Assembly: GCF_013372225.1 (NCBI RefSeq)
Contig: NZ_CP053832.1
Span: forward strand, 1,674,001 to 1,738,000
DNA length: 64,000 bases
Reading direction: 5' to 3'
Source of the DNA: Campylobacter ureolyticus
Lineage (GTDB): Bacteria > Campylobacterota > Campylobacteria > Campylobacterales > Campylobacteraceae
This document shows positions 25,461 to 35,258 of this stretch, one piece after another. The translations under genes were made by a program, and so were the position numbers. The notes beneath the pieces are model-generated. The model was not told where the DNA came from. It saw only the letters and a program-made list of their open reading frames with translations, and did not search any database. Numbering within the stretch: the stretch's first letter is position 1; every line of letters begins with the position of its first letter.

Positions 25461-26783
25461 ATGGATCAAATTTCACAAAGAATAATGGATTTAAAAGATG
25501 AGATTGTAAAAACAAGGAGATATTTTCACTCTCATCCAGAAACTGGTTGGTTTACATTTTTTACAACAGCTGTGATTGCTGATAAAATGGCAAAAATGGG
25601 CTATGATGTAAAGCTTGGTAGAGAAGTTGTAGATCCAGATGCTAGACAAGGACTTGGCTCTAAGGAGGACTGCGAAAAGTACCTTAAAAGAGCAAAATCA
25701 CTTCTAAATGACGAACAAGCTAAATATCTGGGCGCCATGGAAGATGGCTTAACTGGACTTGTTGCAGAAATTGATACTAAAAGACCTGGAAAACTTGTGG
25801 CTTTTAGATTTGACATTGACGGCGTTGATGTAACTGAATGCAAGGATGAAAGCCACCGTCCTTTTAAAGAGGGATTTCGCTCAGATATTGAGGGCATTAC
25901 TCATGCTTGCGGGCACGATGGACATATCACAATCGGACTTTATACAGCTAAACTAATCGCTGAAAATTTAGACAAATTTCAAGGCAAATTTAGATTTATT
26001 TTCCAAACAGCAGAAGAAGGTACTCGTGGTGCAGTTGGTATGGAAAAAGCAGGAGTTGTAAAAGATGTAGATTATTTACTTGGTGGACATATTGGCTTTC
26101 AAGCAACTACAATGAAAGGTATAATTTGCAAAACTGACAAACTTCTTGCAACAACTAAATTTGATGTTATTTTAACTGGTAAATCAGCTCACGCAGCAGG
26201 AGCACCACAAGAGGGGAATAACGCGCTTTTAGCGGCTGCTCAAATGGCACTTAATATGCACGGCATTACGCGCAACGCAAAAGGAGTAACACGCATAAAT
26301 GTTGGTGTTTTAAAAGCTGGAGAGGGAAGAAATGTAATCGCACCAAATGCCTATCTTGCATGCGAAACAAGAGGTGAAACAACAGAGCTTAATGAGTTTA
26401 TGAAAAACGAATGCGATAAAATAATTAAAGGTGTTAGTGAAATTTATGGCGTAAAATACGAAGTAAAAGTCACAGGTGGAACAAGTGGTGGAGATAGCGA
26501 TTATGAAGTTGCACAAATTTATGAAAACGCAGCTAAACAAAGTCCATTTATCGATAATGATAAAATAGAAAATGAGCTTAGCTTTGGAGCGTGTGAAGAT
26601 TTTGCTCATTTTATGCACGCAGTTCAAAATCAAGGTGGAAAAAGCTCATATTTAATGATAGGAACAACATTAAAAGCAGGTCACCATAATGCTAAATTTG
26701 ACTTTGATGAAGACTCTCTTTTAGCTGGAATTGATGTTTTTGTAAGAAGTGCATATGCAATAAATAAAAACGAAAATAAATAA
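25461..26783 (+). CDS. M20 family metallopeptidase, AbgA-like amidohydrolase
   Basis: The 440-residue cytoplasmic zinc hydrolase begins MDQISQRIMDLKDEIVKTRR. Zinc-ligand and catalytic motifs of M20/amidohydrolase proteins are visible: RRYFHSHPETG, THACGHDGHITIG (Cys-Gly-His-Asp-Gly-His), QTAEEGTRGA and a late MIGTTLKAGHHNAKFD with the final His. The long insertion around residues 55-95 is as in AbgA, the p-aminobenzoyl-glutamate hydrolase subunit A. Substrate here is probably an N-acyl amino acid or peptide. First gene of an operon with peptidase E and a DcuC-like transporter (spacings 12 and 9 bases). Strong ribosome-binding site AAAGGAG. Confidence 0.8.
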   Translation: MDQISQRIMDLKDEIVKTRRYFHSHPETGWFTFFTTAVIADKMAKMGYDVKLGREVVDPDARQGLGSKEDCEKYLKRAKSLLNDEQAKYLGAMEDGLTGLVAEIDTKRPGKLVAFRFDIDGVDVTECKDESHRPFKEGFRSDIEGITHACGHDGHITIGLYTAKLIAENLDKFQGKFRFIFQTAEEGTRGAVGMEKAGVVKDVDYLLGGHIGFQATTMKGIICKTDKLLATTKFDVILTGKSAHAAGAPQEGNNALLAAAQMALNMHGITRNAKGVTRINVGVLKAGEGRNVIAPNAYLACETRGETTELNEFMKNECDKIIKGVSEIYGVKYEVKVTGGTSGGDSDYEVAQIYENAAKQSPFIDNDKIENELSFGACEDFAHFMHAVQNQGGKSSYLMIGTTLKAGHHNAKFDFDEDSLLAGIDVFVRSAYAINKNENK

Positions 26784-26795
26784 GGATTAAAAAAA

Positions 26796-27491
26796 ATGAA
26801 AGCTTTACTTTTAAGCGCATCAGGCTATAAAGATACAGGATATTTAAACCATTCAAAAGGTTGGATAAAAGAATTTCTAGGAAAAGACTGGGATGAGGAA
26901 ATTTTATTTATCCCATTTGCAGGAGTTACTCGAACAAATGATGAATATGAAAAAAGAGTTAGGGATGCATTAGAAAATCAAAACATAAAAAGCATTCACC
27001 GCTACAGCGATATGAAAAAAGCTATAAAAAATGCAAAGTCAATCTGCGTTGGTGGTGGAAATACATTTATGTTAATGGCAAAAATTTATGAATTTGACCT
27101 ATTGGAAGAAATTCAAAATGCAGTAAAAAATGGAACAAAATATTTTGGCTGGAGTGCAGGAGCAAATATAGCTGGAAAAACCATGATGACAACAAATGAT
27201 ATGCCTATCATTATGCCAAAAAGCTTTAAAACATTAAATTTATTCCCATATCAAATAAATCCTCATTTTATAAGCGGCCAAATAAAAGGACATAATGGCG
27301 AAAGTAGAGAAACTAGGCTAAATGAGTTTTTAATAGCAAATCAAAACGAGATAATTTATGCTCTACCTGAGGGAACTGGTTTTTTAATAAATGGCAATGA
27401 GGCCGAACTTATAGGTCATTGCGACGCACTAAAATTTGAATACAAAAAAGATGTTGCCACTGTAAAACTTGGTGAAAAGATAAAAATTTAA
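26796..27491 (+). CDS. pepE: peptidase E (alpha-aspartyl dipeptidase)
   Basis: Cleaves dipeptides with N-terminal aspartate. The 231-residue product matches PepE of enterics in length and even numbering: nucleophile Ser120 in FGWSAGANI, Asp135 in TTNDMP, His157 in NPHF. GGGNTF (residues 86-91) is the usual glycine-rich motif. Located between an AbgA-like peptidase and a dicarboxylate transporter, it would release aspartate, which can feed into fumarate/succinate metabolism; that link is inference. Confidence 0.9.
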   Translation: MKALLLSASGYKDTGYLNHSKGWIKEFLGKDWDEEILFIPFAGVTRTNDEYEKRVRDALENQNIKSIHRYSDMKKAIKNAKSICVGGGNTFMLMAKIYEFDLLEEIQNAVKNGTKYFGWSAGANIAGKTMMTTNDMPIIMPKSFKTLNLFPYQINPHFISGQIKGHNGESRETRLNEFLIANQNEIIYALPEGTGFLINGNEAELIGHCDALKFEYKKDVATVKLGEKIKI

Positions 27492-27500
27492 GGATATTTT

Positions 27501-28811
27501 ATGGAAGATTTAAGATTGATTCTCGCAATTGTTGGAATAATTGCAGTTGTTGTTTTGTTGATTAAGAAGGTAGAAACTAGAACTGCGCTAATTGGTGTTG
27601 GACTTATTTTATGTGTGCTTTGTTTTAAACCAATGGATGCATTTACCGCATTTACCGCATCTATGACAAAAGCAGGACTTATAAAGGCGATTTGTGCCTC
27701 AATGGGTTTTGCTTTTGTTATGAAATTCACAAAATGTGATCAACATCTTGTAAATGCTCTTACAAAACCTCTTGGAAATATCGGTTTTTTCCTAATTCCA
27801 ATGGTTACACTTTTAACCTATATGATAAACATAGCCATTCCATCAGCTGCTGGATGTTCAGCTGCCGTTGGAGCCACATTAATACCACTTTTAATGGCTT
27901 CAGGAGTTAGACCTGCGATGGCTGGAGCTGCTGTTTTTGCTGGAGTTTTTGGCTCGGTTTTAAGCCCTGGAAATGCCCACAATATCTTTGTTACAGAAAT
28001 GGTTGTAAAAAGTGGTAATACAGCATATACAGTTCAAGATGTTATAAAGGTTCAAATGCCAAGTGCGTTTGTGGCATTAGGAATAGTTTTGGTTTGTATA
28101 ACACTAATGGCATTTGTTTTTAAAGACTATTCAAAAGGTAAAAACTATCTTATAGAAACTGGAATTGAAGAAAAAAATACAAAAGATTTAAAAGTAAATT
28201 ATTTATACGCCTTAATGCCCCTTGTTCCGCTTGTAATTTTAATAATTGGAGGAACTAGCCTAAACAAAGTTCCATTTTTAGCTTGGACAAAAATGGGAGT
28301 CGCAGAAGCAATGCTTATAGGTGGGGTTTTATCAATTTTTGTCACCATGACAAATCCTCAAACTATCGTAAAAGAATTTTTTAATGGAATGGGAAGTGCT
28401 TATGCAAATGTTATAGGCATTATCATTGCAGCTGGAGTTTTTGTCGCTGGTCTTACAGCTTGCGGAGCAATTGATTTTATAATCGAACTTTTAAAAAGCG
28501 AACAAAATTATGTAAAATTTGGTGGAACATTTATACCTTACCTTATGGGAATTATAACAGGTTCTGGTGATGCGGCAACTTTTGCATTTAATGAAGCAAT
28601 TACCTCTCAAGCAATTCAGCTTGGATTTGAACAAGACAAGCTTGGTATGGCAGCATCAATTGCAGGGGCACTTGGTAGAGGAAGTTCACCAATTGCAGGA
28701 GCTTGTATAGTTTGTGCGGGTTTAGCTCTAGCAAATCCAGTTGAACTTGCTAAAAGAACAGCTCTTGGAATGTTTATATCAATAGTTGTAATTGCATTTT
28801 TCATTTTGTAA
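27501..28811 (+). CDS. DcuC-family C4-dicarboxylate (or amino acid/peptide) transporter
   Basis: The 436-residue integral membrane protein has about 12 hydrophobic segments. Family-typical loops are SAAGCSAAVGATLIPLLMASG and FGSVLSPGNAHNIFV in the first half, and TGSGDAATFAFNEA with GRGSSPIAGACIV in the second. DcuC proteins exchange or export succinate, fumarate and aspartate. In this operon, uptake of a dicarboxylate or of an acidic product for the two peptidases is plausible. Start ATG with AAGGATAT upstream. Confidence 0.8.
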   Translation: MEDLRLILAIVGIIAVVVLLIKKVETRTALIGVGLILCVLCFKPMDAFTAFTASMTKAGLIKAICASMGFAFVMKFTKCDQHLVNALTKPLGNIGFFLIPMVTLLTYMINIAIPSAAGCSAAVGATLIPLLMASGVRPAMAGAAVFAGVFGSVLSPGNAHNIFVTEMVVKSGNTAYTVQDVIKVQMPSAFVALGIVLVCITLMAFVFKDYSKGKNYLIETGIEEKNTKDLKVNYLYALMPLVPLVILIIGGTSLNKVPFLAWTKMGVAEAMLIGGVLSIFVTMTNPQTIVKEFFNGMGSAYANVIGIIIAAGVFVAGLTACGAIDFIIELLKSEQNYVKFGGTFIPYLMGIITGSGDAATFAFNEAITSQAIQLGFEQDKLGMAASIAGALGRGSSPIAGACIVCAGLALANPVELAKRTALGMFISIVVIAFFIL

Positions 28812-28873
28812 TTAAACTATTTGTTAAATATTAAATGATAAAATTTATTAAATTTAGAAAATAAGGAGAAAAA

Positions 28874-29440
28874 ATGAAAAAAATTATTTTAGCAAGCCTT
28901 GTGGCTTCAACCATGCTTTTTGCAAACGAACATCATCATGATAGCGATGCAAATATGATAAATGAATTTAATCCAAAAAGTGTCGAGCATATTGTTGTTG
29001 AGATGAATATGCTTGATGAAAACGGAGATAAAAAAGTTGGTGAAGTTGTAGCTATAAATACAAACTATGGAGTTGCACTATTTCCAAATATGAGTGGCTT
29101 AGGAGAAGGTGGCATGCATGGATTTCATATTCATGTAAATGCTGATTGTGGTGCAACAGATAAAGGTCTTGGCATGAAAGCTGGTGGTCACTGGGATCCA
29201 AACGATACAAAAAAACACTCATTTGCATGGGATGATAGTGGTCATAAGGGTGATTTACCAGCTCTTTATGTTGACAAAAATGGAGTTGCAAATTACCCAG
29301 TTTTAGCTCCAAAAATCAAAAATATAAACGAACTTAAAGGCCATTCTATAATGGTTCATGTAGGCGGAGATAACCATAGCGACAACCCTGCTAAACTTGG
29401 CGGTGGCGGTGCAAGAATGGTTTGTGGCGTTATAAAATAA
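28874..29440 (+). CDS. sodC: Cu/Zn superoxide dismutase, periplasmic
   Basis: Signal peptide [17 protein letters not shown], then HEHHHDSD-type His-rich start. The 188-residue protein converts superoxide to peroxide in the periplasm. Metal ligands are seen in [11 protein letters not shown] (Cu His pair and disulfide Cys), [25 protein letters not shown] (zinc/bridging His and Asp) and the C-terminal [11 protein letters not shown]; the second disulfide Cys is in MVCGVI. Preceded by AAGGAGAA and followed by a clear terminator, so it is a single-gene unit. Confidence 0.95.
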   Translation: MKKIILASLVASTMLFANEHHHDSDANMINEFNPKSVEHIVVEMNMLDENGDKKVGEVVAINTNYGVALFPNMSGLGEGGMHGFHIHVNADCGATDKGLGMKAGGHWDPNDTKKHSFAWDDSGHKGDLPALYVDKNGVANYPVLAPKIKNINELKGHSIMVHVGGDNHSDNPAKLGGGGARMVCGVIK

Positions 29441-29447
29441 AATATCA

Positions 29448-29480
29448 AGCATAAAGCACAATATTTGCTTTATGCTTTTT
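29448..29480 (+). terminator. rho-independent terminator after sodC
   Basis: Perfect 11-bp stem AGCATAAAGCA (29448-29458) with TGCTTTATGCT (29466-29476), 7-base loop, followed by TTTT. Eight bases after the sodC stop. Confidence 0.9.
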
Positions 29481-29592
29481 GTTACTAAATGTTATACCGA
29501 TATAAAAAAACCTTTAAAACTTCTTTAATTTATTGTATTTTATGCTTTTATCTATTAAAATGTAACATTAAATACAATTAAAAGGCTTATTG

Positions 29593-30789
29593 ATGAAAAA
29601 ACTTATAGACAGATTAATCTCCTCAGAAAGCGGAGCTGGGATGCTACTACTATTTGCGGCATTTTTAGCACTTGTTTTTGCAAATATCCCAGGTCTTGAT
29701 AAACTTTATAATTGGTTTGTTCATTTTACCCCTTTTACAATACCGTCTTTTAATATCTTAGGAAGTATGCACTTTTGGATAAATGATGCTTTGATGGCTT
29801 TATTTTTCTTTGCAATTGGGCTTGAACTAAAAAGAGAGATGTTAGAAGGACAACTAAAACATTTTTCTCAAGTTTTACTTCCTGTTTTTGCAGCTCTTGG
29901 TGGTGTAGTGTTTCCTGCATTGGTATTTGTTATAATAAATTTAAATGCACAAAATCATGCTATCCATGGCTGGGCTATACCAACAGCTACTGATATCGCC
30001 TTTGCAGTTGGAGTTTTAGCACTTCTTGGAAGAAGAATTCCATCAAGTCTTAAAATATTTGTTTTAACTCTGGCTATAATGGATGACTTATGTGCTATTG
30101 TCATAATTGCACTTTTCTATACTGGTGATTTAAGCTTTTTATACCTTTTACTTTCTTTCATGATAGTTGGAGCTTTAATTTTCATAAATAAACTTGGCGT
30201 AAGCAACAAAACACCATATGTAATTCTTTCATTAATCCTTTGGTTTTTTGTCTTAAACTCAGGCATTCATGCAAGCATTGCAGGTGTTGTAGCTGCATTT
30301 ACCATACCTCTTTATACAAAAAAAGGTAACTCGATGTCAAAAGAAATGGAGCAAACCTTAGGACTACCAGTAAATTACATAATATTACCTCTTTTTGCTT
30401 TTGTAAACGCTGGAGTTAGCATGCACGGACTTGATGCAAGTCACGTTTTTGGAACAGTGCCTATGGGAATTTTCCTAGGGCTTTTTGTAGGAAAACAGAT
30501 AGGAATATTTTTATTTAGCTTTATTATAATAAAAGCAGGCTTTGCCTATATGCCTGAAAAAGCAAATTGGAAACAACTCTATGCTATAGCCATAATTTGT
30601 GGCATTGGTTTTACAATGAGTTTATTCGTTGATGGACTAGCATACGGAGAAAATTCAATTCTTCTCTATCATGGGACTGACAAGCTAGCTATTTTATGTG
30701 GTTCTTTAGTGTCAGGTGTAGTTGGATATTTTGCTGCCAAAATAGTTGGCAACAACCCAGACGGAAGTCCAAAAAAAGCAAAAAATTAA
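29593..30789 (+). CDS. nhaA: Na+/H+ antiporter NhaA
   Basis: Exchanges Na+ for H+ across the inner membrane for pH and salt homeostasis. The 398-residue product has about 11-12 membrane segments. The TD of ATDIAFAVGVLALLGRR and the paired aspartates in LAIMDDLCAIVII correspond to the unwound-helix and ion-binding residues of E. coli NhaA. ATG 29593 is preferred to TTG 29590, with AAAGG at 29581-29585. Terminator directly downstream. Confidence 0.95.
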   Translation: MKKLIDRLISSESGAGMLLLFAAFLALVFANIPGLDKLYNWFVHFTPFTIPSFNILGSMHFWINDALMALFFFAIGLELKREMLEGQLKHFSQVLLPVFAALGGVVFPALVFVIINLNAQNHAIHGWAIPTATDIAFAVGVLALLGRRIPSSLKIFVLTLAIMDDLCAIVIIALFYTGDLSFLYLLLSFMIVGALIFINKLGVSNKTPYVILSLILWFFVLNSGIHASIAGVVAAFTIPLYTKKGNSMSKEMEQTLGLPVNYIILPLFAFVNAGVSMHGLDASHVFGTVPMGIFLGLFVGKQIGIFLFSFIIIKAGFAYMPEKANWKQLYAIAIICGIGFTMSLFVDGLAYGENSILLYHGTDKLAILCGSLVSGVVGYFAAKIVGNNPDGSPKKAKN

Positions 30790-30819
30790 ATTTGAGTGTC
30801 ATCAGTGCACTCAAATTTT
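30788..30819 (+). terminator. rho-independent terminator after nhaA
   Basis: 11-bp stem AAATTTGAGTG (30788-30798) and CACTCAAATTT (30808-30818), 9-base loop, ending in TTTT. It includes part of the nhaA stop codon. Confidence 0.85.
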
Positions 30820-30905
30820 AACTATATTTTTTAATTAAAATAAGCAAAAATATATTTTAAAGTTCAAATTTATAATAACTTGATATAATTTTGGCTTAAA
30901 TTTGT

Positions 30906-30981
30906 GGTCTCGTAGCTCAGTTGGTAGAGCACCACCTTGACATGGTGGTGGTCGTTGGTTCAAGTCCAGTCGGGGCCACCA
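30906..30981 (+). tRNA. tRNA-Val (GAC)
   Basis: Full cloverleaf: acceptor GGTCTCG/CGGGGCC, D arm TAGCTCAGTTGGTAGAGCA, anticodon stem CCACC/GGTGG with loop TTGACAT (anticodon GAC), T arm with GGTTCAAGTCC, discriminator A and encoded CCA. Confidence 0.95.
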
Positions 30982-31212
30982 CTACCTATCCTTAATTATC
31001 CATATTGTTTTAATTTAAAGAAAAAAATTTAAAGCTAAAAAATTAGCTGCAAATTAAAAGCGCCAAGCATAAAATAATGAACTTATAAGGAAACTTATTT
31101 GTAAAAATGTGATGCTTTTTGAAATTTTAAAATATAATATCTACATTTTAGTGATTTTAAAGCATCCTTGGAAAGAAAAATACTAAAATTTTAATTGCTA
31201 CAATAACCAAGC

Positions 31213-31232
31213 AAGGTGCCAAAAGGCACCTT
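31213..31232. terminator. possible bidirectional terminator hairpin
   Basis: Perfect 8-bp stem AAGGTGCC/GGCACCTT with an AAAA loop. It sits 13 bases beyond the end of the nitroreductase gene (- strand). No clean T run follows on either side, so function is likely but not certain. Confidence 0.55.
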
Positions 31233-31245
31233 AAAGCGTTTTATT

Positions 31246-31854
31246 TTATTTCCAAATAGCAACTTCATCCAAGCTTTGTCTAATTTTTGGAGTACTTTTT
31301 TCATCGCTTAGACCTAAAGCTACAACAATACAAGGCCTAAGCTCATTTGGTAAATTTAAAAATTTAGTTAATTTTTCTTTGTCAAATCCACCTATTATAC
31401 AACTTTTAACTCTTTTTGAATAAGCAATATTTACCAAATTTGACAAAGCCATATAGCACTGAAGTGATGCGTAATTAAAAAGTTCATCCTTAGTCATTAA
31501 ATCAGTTTTTGATGAAACCATTTTTAAAAATTTAATTGCCTTATCTTCACCTTTGTTTTTGCTATAAACAATGTGTTTTAAATACTCATCCTTGCTTTGC
31601 AAATCAGTTCTAGCAGTTATGACAACTATATGGGAGCAACTTGATACTTGTGGTTGATTAAGGCAAATTTCACCCATTTTTTTAATATCATCATCTTTTG
31701 ATATAACTACAAATTTCCACGGCTCAAGTGCCAAAGAGCTTGGAGTTAGACGAGTGAGATCTAAAATTTCATTTATAACTCCATCTTTTATCTTTTCATC
31801 TTTAAAATTTCTGCATGAATATCTATTTTGCATAATATTTTCTATATATTCCAT
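31246..31854 (-). CDS. nitroreductase family flavoprotein
   Basis: The 202-residue FMN-dependent NAD(P)H oxidoreductase-like protein starts MEYIENIMQNRYSCRNFKDE, the usual RxSxRxF start of the family that contacts FMN. It continues with LTRLTPSSLALEPWKFVVIS and ends with PCIVVALGLSDE. C-terminal KIRQSLDEVAIWK is typical. The substrate is unknown; such enzymes reduce nitro compounds or quinones. ATG with GGAGAAAT upstream; single gene. Confidence 0.85.
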   Translation of the reverse strand: MEYIENIMQNRYSCRNFKDEKIKDGVINEILDLTRLTPSSLALEPWKFVVISKDDDIKKMGEICLNQPQVSSCSHIVVITARTDLQSKDEYLKHIVYSKNKGEDKAIKFLKMVSSKTDLMTKDELFNYASLQCYMALSNLVNIAYSKRVKSCIIGGFDKEKLTKFLNLPNELRPCIVVALGLSDEKSTPKIRQSLDEVAIWK

Positions 31855-31901
31855 AATTTCTCCTTTTTACAAATTTTACTATTTTCATTTATTTTTTAAA
31901 T

Positions 31902-33611
31902 TTACAATAAACCTACTTTTTTATCACTATCAAAAGCTGAAATTTGTTCTTTTTTGATCTCATCAATAAAATCTTTTAAGGTAAAAACATCATCTTCTCT
32001 AACAGCCACCTTTAATGCTGTATTTTTTAAAACAAGAGTTATTTGTGCTCCACTAAGTTCAAATTTAGCAAGCTCATTCAAGCTAAAGTTCTCTTCAAAA
32101 TTTGCATTTTCTGGCATTATTTTTTGCCAAATTATAAGTCTTTCATTAAAATTAGGTTTTTTAAATTCTATTTTAAAATCAAATCTTCTTGAAAAGGCAC
32201 TATCTAAGCTTTGTAAGAAATTTGTTGTAGCTATTAAAACACCTTCAAATCTCTCAATTTGCTCTAAAAAAATATTTTGCATTTGATTGTGCATTTTATC
32301 TGCACTACTTGTTCCGCTTTCCATTCTACTTGATAAAAATTGATCAGCCTCATTTAATAAAAGCACAGGCTCAATTTTTGCCTCATTACAAATGCTTTTA
32401 TAAGTATCAAAAATTTTTCTTACATTTTGTTCACTTTCGCCAACATATTTTGATAAAATTTTTGAACAGTCAAAACTTAAAACTTGCTTTTTTAGACTTT
32501 TTGCCAAACTTAAAGCACTCATTGTTTTACCAGTTCCAGCAGGTCCGTAAAAAATAATTTTAGCATCGATTCCTTTTTTTGTCTTTATGCCCCAACTACT
32601 AAGTTTATTTATAACATCTTTATCAAGTTGTTTTAAAATAGAATTTAAAACAACTTTAATTTTTGGATTTAAGACAACATCATCAATATCCGTATTTGGC
32701 TCAATAAGCTCAAAAATTTCGCTTTCTTTTACCATATTTTCAAGCATTGCTTTTTTTGTTTTTTTATCATTTTTTTGTGGATGCATTATGCTATAAAGCA
32801 CATCTTCACAAATAAAATAGCTTTTATTTATAGAAGTAGCTCCTAAAATTTCATCATAATCTATCAGCCCCAAACTCATTAATTTTGCATTTTCTTCTAA
32901 TAAAGTTCTATTTTTTAACTTATGCATCTCATCTTTACTAATCATTGAAATAAGAGTATTAGAATCTTTTAATATTTCATCCTCGTTTGAATATTCTTCC
33001 TTTAAAAGCACTAAAAATATGATTTTTTCTTCTTGGCTTAATGAATGTTTTTTAAAAAGTTGTTCAACGCTTAAATTTGTCTTAGTTAAATTTACTCTTT
33101 GAGTGATTATATTTGTAAGTTTTTCTATTTTTTCATCAAGTTTCATTCTTATATCTTTACTTTGTGAATTTAACTTTTTTTTATATAAATTCACGAGTAA
33201 AAACTGATCTTCCAAATATTTAAGCTCATCATCATATTTGGTTATTTCAGGGAGCGTTGTTTTGGTTATACCGCACTCTAAAACAGACAAAAAATATTCG
33301 CTTAATTCGATTTCACTGTGCAAAAGCGATAGTTTTGTGTTTTGTTTGCTTTTTGAAAACATATTAATATTTTGTGTAATATATCCTAAATTTAATAAAT
33401 TTTTTATCTCATCAAGATATATTAAAAAGCCATAACCACTTTCCTCAAAAGCAGTTGACAAGACACTAAAAACACTATTTATTGGTGAGCCCTCAATATA
33501 GTTTTTTGTTAAAAACTGAAGTATCTTTGTCTCGTTTTCATTAAGTTTTAATAAAGAATAAATCTGAGTTTTTGAAGCAGGTTTTTGCAAAAAATCTATT
33601 AAATATTTCAA
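31902..33611 (-). CDS. AAA family ATPase with long N-terminal region
   Basis: TTG start with AGGAAAAA upstream. The 569-residue product has a helical N-terminal half of unknown function (about 1-330) and a C-terminal AAA module: Walker A YGPAGTGKTMSAL (about residue 360), Walker B PVLLLNEADQFL (Asn replaces the first acidic residue, as in several AAA families with NEAD), sensor LIATTNFLQSLDSAF and arginine finger SRRFDF. Likely a protein-remodelling ATPase. Partners unknown; only two short gaps separate it from nfo on the same strand. Confidence 0.8.
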   Translation of the reverse strand: MKYLIDFLQKPASKTQIYSLLKLNENETKILQFLTKNYIEGSPINSVFSVLSTAFEESGYGFLIYLDEIKNLLNLGYITQNINMFSKSKQNTKLSLLHSEIELSEYFLSVLECGITKTTLPEITKYDDELKYLEDQFLLVNLYKKKLNSQSKDIRMKLDEKIEKLTNIITQRVNLTKTNLSVEQLFKKHSLSQEEKIIFLVLLKEEYSNEDEILKDSNTLISMISKDEMHKLKNRTLLEENAKLMSLGLIDYDEILGATSINKSYFICEDVLYSIMHPQKNDKKTKKAMLENMVKESEIFELIEPNTDIDDVVLNPKIKVVLNSILKQLDKDVINKLSSWGIKTKKGIDAKIIFYGPAGTGKTMSALSLAKSLKKQVLSFDCSKILSKYVGESEQNVRKIFDTYKSICNEAKIEPVLLLNEADQFLSSRMESGTSSADKMHNQMQNIFLEQIERFEGVLIATTNFLQSLDSAFSRRFDFKIEFKKPNFNERLIIWQKIMPENANFEENFSLNELAKFELSGAQITLVLKNTALKVAVREDDVFTLKDFIDEIKKEQISAFDSDKKVGLL

Positions 33612-33648
33612 ATTTTTCCTTTTATTTTTTTAAATACTAGTTGAAATT

Positions 33649-34488
33649 TTAGCACATTTGCCTTAAAAGTTTTATTTCATCAGCCCAAATTTCAGGATTT
33701 ATAGTCTCTAAAATAAGAGGAATTTCATCTATGTTTTCATCTCTCATGATATTTTCAAATGCCTCAAGCCCCAAAGTGCCTTTTCCGATGCTTTCATGAC
33801 GATCTTTTTTTATACCAAGACTATTTTTACTATCATTTAAATGCATACCGCTTAAATACTTATATCCAACCAACTTATCAAACTCACTCATTGTTTTTTT
33901 ATAACTTTCTTTTGAACGAAGATCATACCCACCAGCAAAGAAATGACAAGTATCAATACAAACGCCAATTCTTTTTTTATTTTGTGTTTTATCCATTAAA
34001 TACGCTAAATGTTCAAGCTTATATCCCAAATTTGAACCCTGTCCAGCTGTATTTTCAATGACTAGCTTAACATCACTTGTATTTGCAATAATAAAATTTA
34101 TAGAATTTGAAATATTTTCTAAGCATTCATTTTCTGAAATTTCTCTTAAGTGTGAGCCTGGATGAAAATTTATCATCTTTAATCCAAGCAAATTTGCTCT
34201 ATTAATCTCGTCTATAAAAGCATTAATTGATTTTTTTCTTTTTTCAGCATCTGGATGACCCAAATTTATAAGATAACTATTATGTGGTAAAATATGTCCT
34301 TTTTTAATATTTGCAAGTTTTAAATTCTCATCAAATTTATTTATGCTTTCAATTTCAAGGGCTTTTGCATTCCATTGTCTTTGATTTTTTACAAATAAGG
34401 CAAAGGCATCAGCTCCTATCTCAAGAGCATTTAAAGGTGCATTTTCTACTCCACCAGCTGCACTTACATGCGCTCCAATTCTTTTCAA
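33649..34488 (-). CDS. nfo: endonuclease IV (AP endonuclease)
   Basis: Cuts DNA 5' to abasic sites in base excision repair. The 279-residue product is the usual length, with three-zinc TIM barrel motifs: [10 protein letters not shown] at the start, [33 protein letters not shown] and RHESIGKG. The start is TTG (34488) with TAAGGAG upstream, overlapping the stop of the upstream lipoprotein gene, so the two are coupled. Confidence 0.95.
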   Translation of the reverse strand: MKRIGAHVSAAGGVENAPLNALEIGADAFALFVKNQRQWNAKALEIESINKFDENLKLANIKKGHILPHNSYLINLGHPDAEKRKKSINAFIDEINRANLLGLKMINFHPGSHLREISENECLENISNSINFIIANTSDVKLVIENTAGQGSNLGYKLEHLAYLMDKTQNKKRIGVCIDTCHFFAGGYDLRSKESYKKTMSEFDKLVGYKYLSGMHLNDSKNSLGIKKDRHESIGKGTLGLEAFENIMRDENIDEIPLILETINPEIWADEIKLLRQMC

Positions 34489-34949
34489 TTAATCTCCTTA
34501 ATTATAATTTTTATGCCTTTTTGGTTTTTAAAATAGACCTTATTATCACAAATTTGATATATTGCATTGCTTAAATTTTGATCAAATCCACAATCTGTTT
34601 TAACCAAATCTCTTCCATTATAAATAGGTTTTTTTCCTAAAATTTCAGCAAAAAAACCTTTATAATACGGCATTTTTAAAAAACTTTTGTTAAATTCTAT
34701 CTCATCTTTACAAACACCGTTATAACAAATTTTATCTTTTATACTAATTTTTAATATATTAACACCACTGCTATAAATTTGAAGCTCGGTTGATTTGTTG
34801 CTAGTTTTGATAAAACCTGCATCGCTAAATTTAAAATCTGGACTAACCATAGTAAAAAGAACGCCGTTTTGTTTAGTTAAATTCTTTGTGGCACATCCAC
34901 CAAACACAATAATACAAATAAGAAAAAATATTTTTAAAATTTTATTCAT
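34485..34949 (-). CDS. small putative lipoprotein
   Basis: The 154-residue product has a lipoprotein signal: [20 protein letters not shown] with lipobox FGGC (Cys19). The rest is a small beta-rich domain with two cysteine pairs ([28 protein letters not shown]). The function is unknown; similar small lipoproteins beside nfo occur in campylobacters as I recall. Stop overlaps the nfo start. Confidence 0.75.
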   Translation of the reverse strand: MNKILKIFFLICIIVFGGCATKNLTKQNGVLFTMVSPDFKFSDAGFIKTSNKSTELQIYSSGVNILKISIKDKICYNGVCKDEIEFNKSFLKMPYYKGFFAEILGKKPIYNGRDLVKTDCGFDQNLSNAIYQICDNKVYFKNQKGIKIIIKEIN

Positions 34950-35008
34950 TTTTAAGTAGCCTTTAAGTTAAATTAAAGTATAATTACATTTCATTTATTT
35001 TAAAGCGT

Positions 35009-35083
35009 GGCCCCTTCGTCTAGCGGTTAGGACATCGCCCTTTCACGGCGGTAACACGAGTTCAATTCTCGTAGGGGTCACCA
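35009..35083 (+). tRNA. tRNA-Glu (TTC)
   Basis: Acceptor GGCCCCT/AGGGGTC, D arm CGTCTAGCGGTTAGGAC, anticodon stem CGCCC/GGCGG region with loop TTTCAC (anticodon TTC), T arm GAGTTCAATTCTC, discriminator A and encoded CCA. Confidence 0.95.
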
Positions 35084-35236
35084 TTTAATCCCAACTTATA
35101 AAAACATTTAAAAATTAAAATACTCTAAGAAATTCTATACAATTAACAATAAACATATTTTATAAAAACATATACCAAATCCTAAAAACAAATAATATAA
35201 AGTAGCTTTTAGCATCATATTATTTATTGTGTAAAA

Positions 35237-35258
35237 ATAAGCCTTTAAAAAGGCTTAT
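35237..35258 (-). terminator. terminator after infC
   Basis: Stem ATAAGCCTTT/AAAGGCTTAT with a 2-base loop; in the - direction it is followed by TTTTTAC. It includes the infC stop codon, so termination is immediate. Confidence 0.8.

Noticed and set aside
32309..32796. Open frames on the + strand opposite the AAA ATPase
   Set aside because: Shadow frames of a well-supported gene on the other strand; hydrophobic low-complexity translations without start signals.
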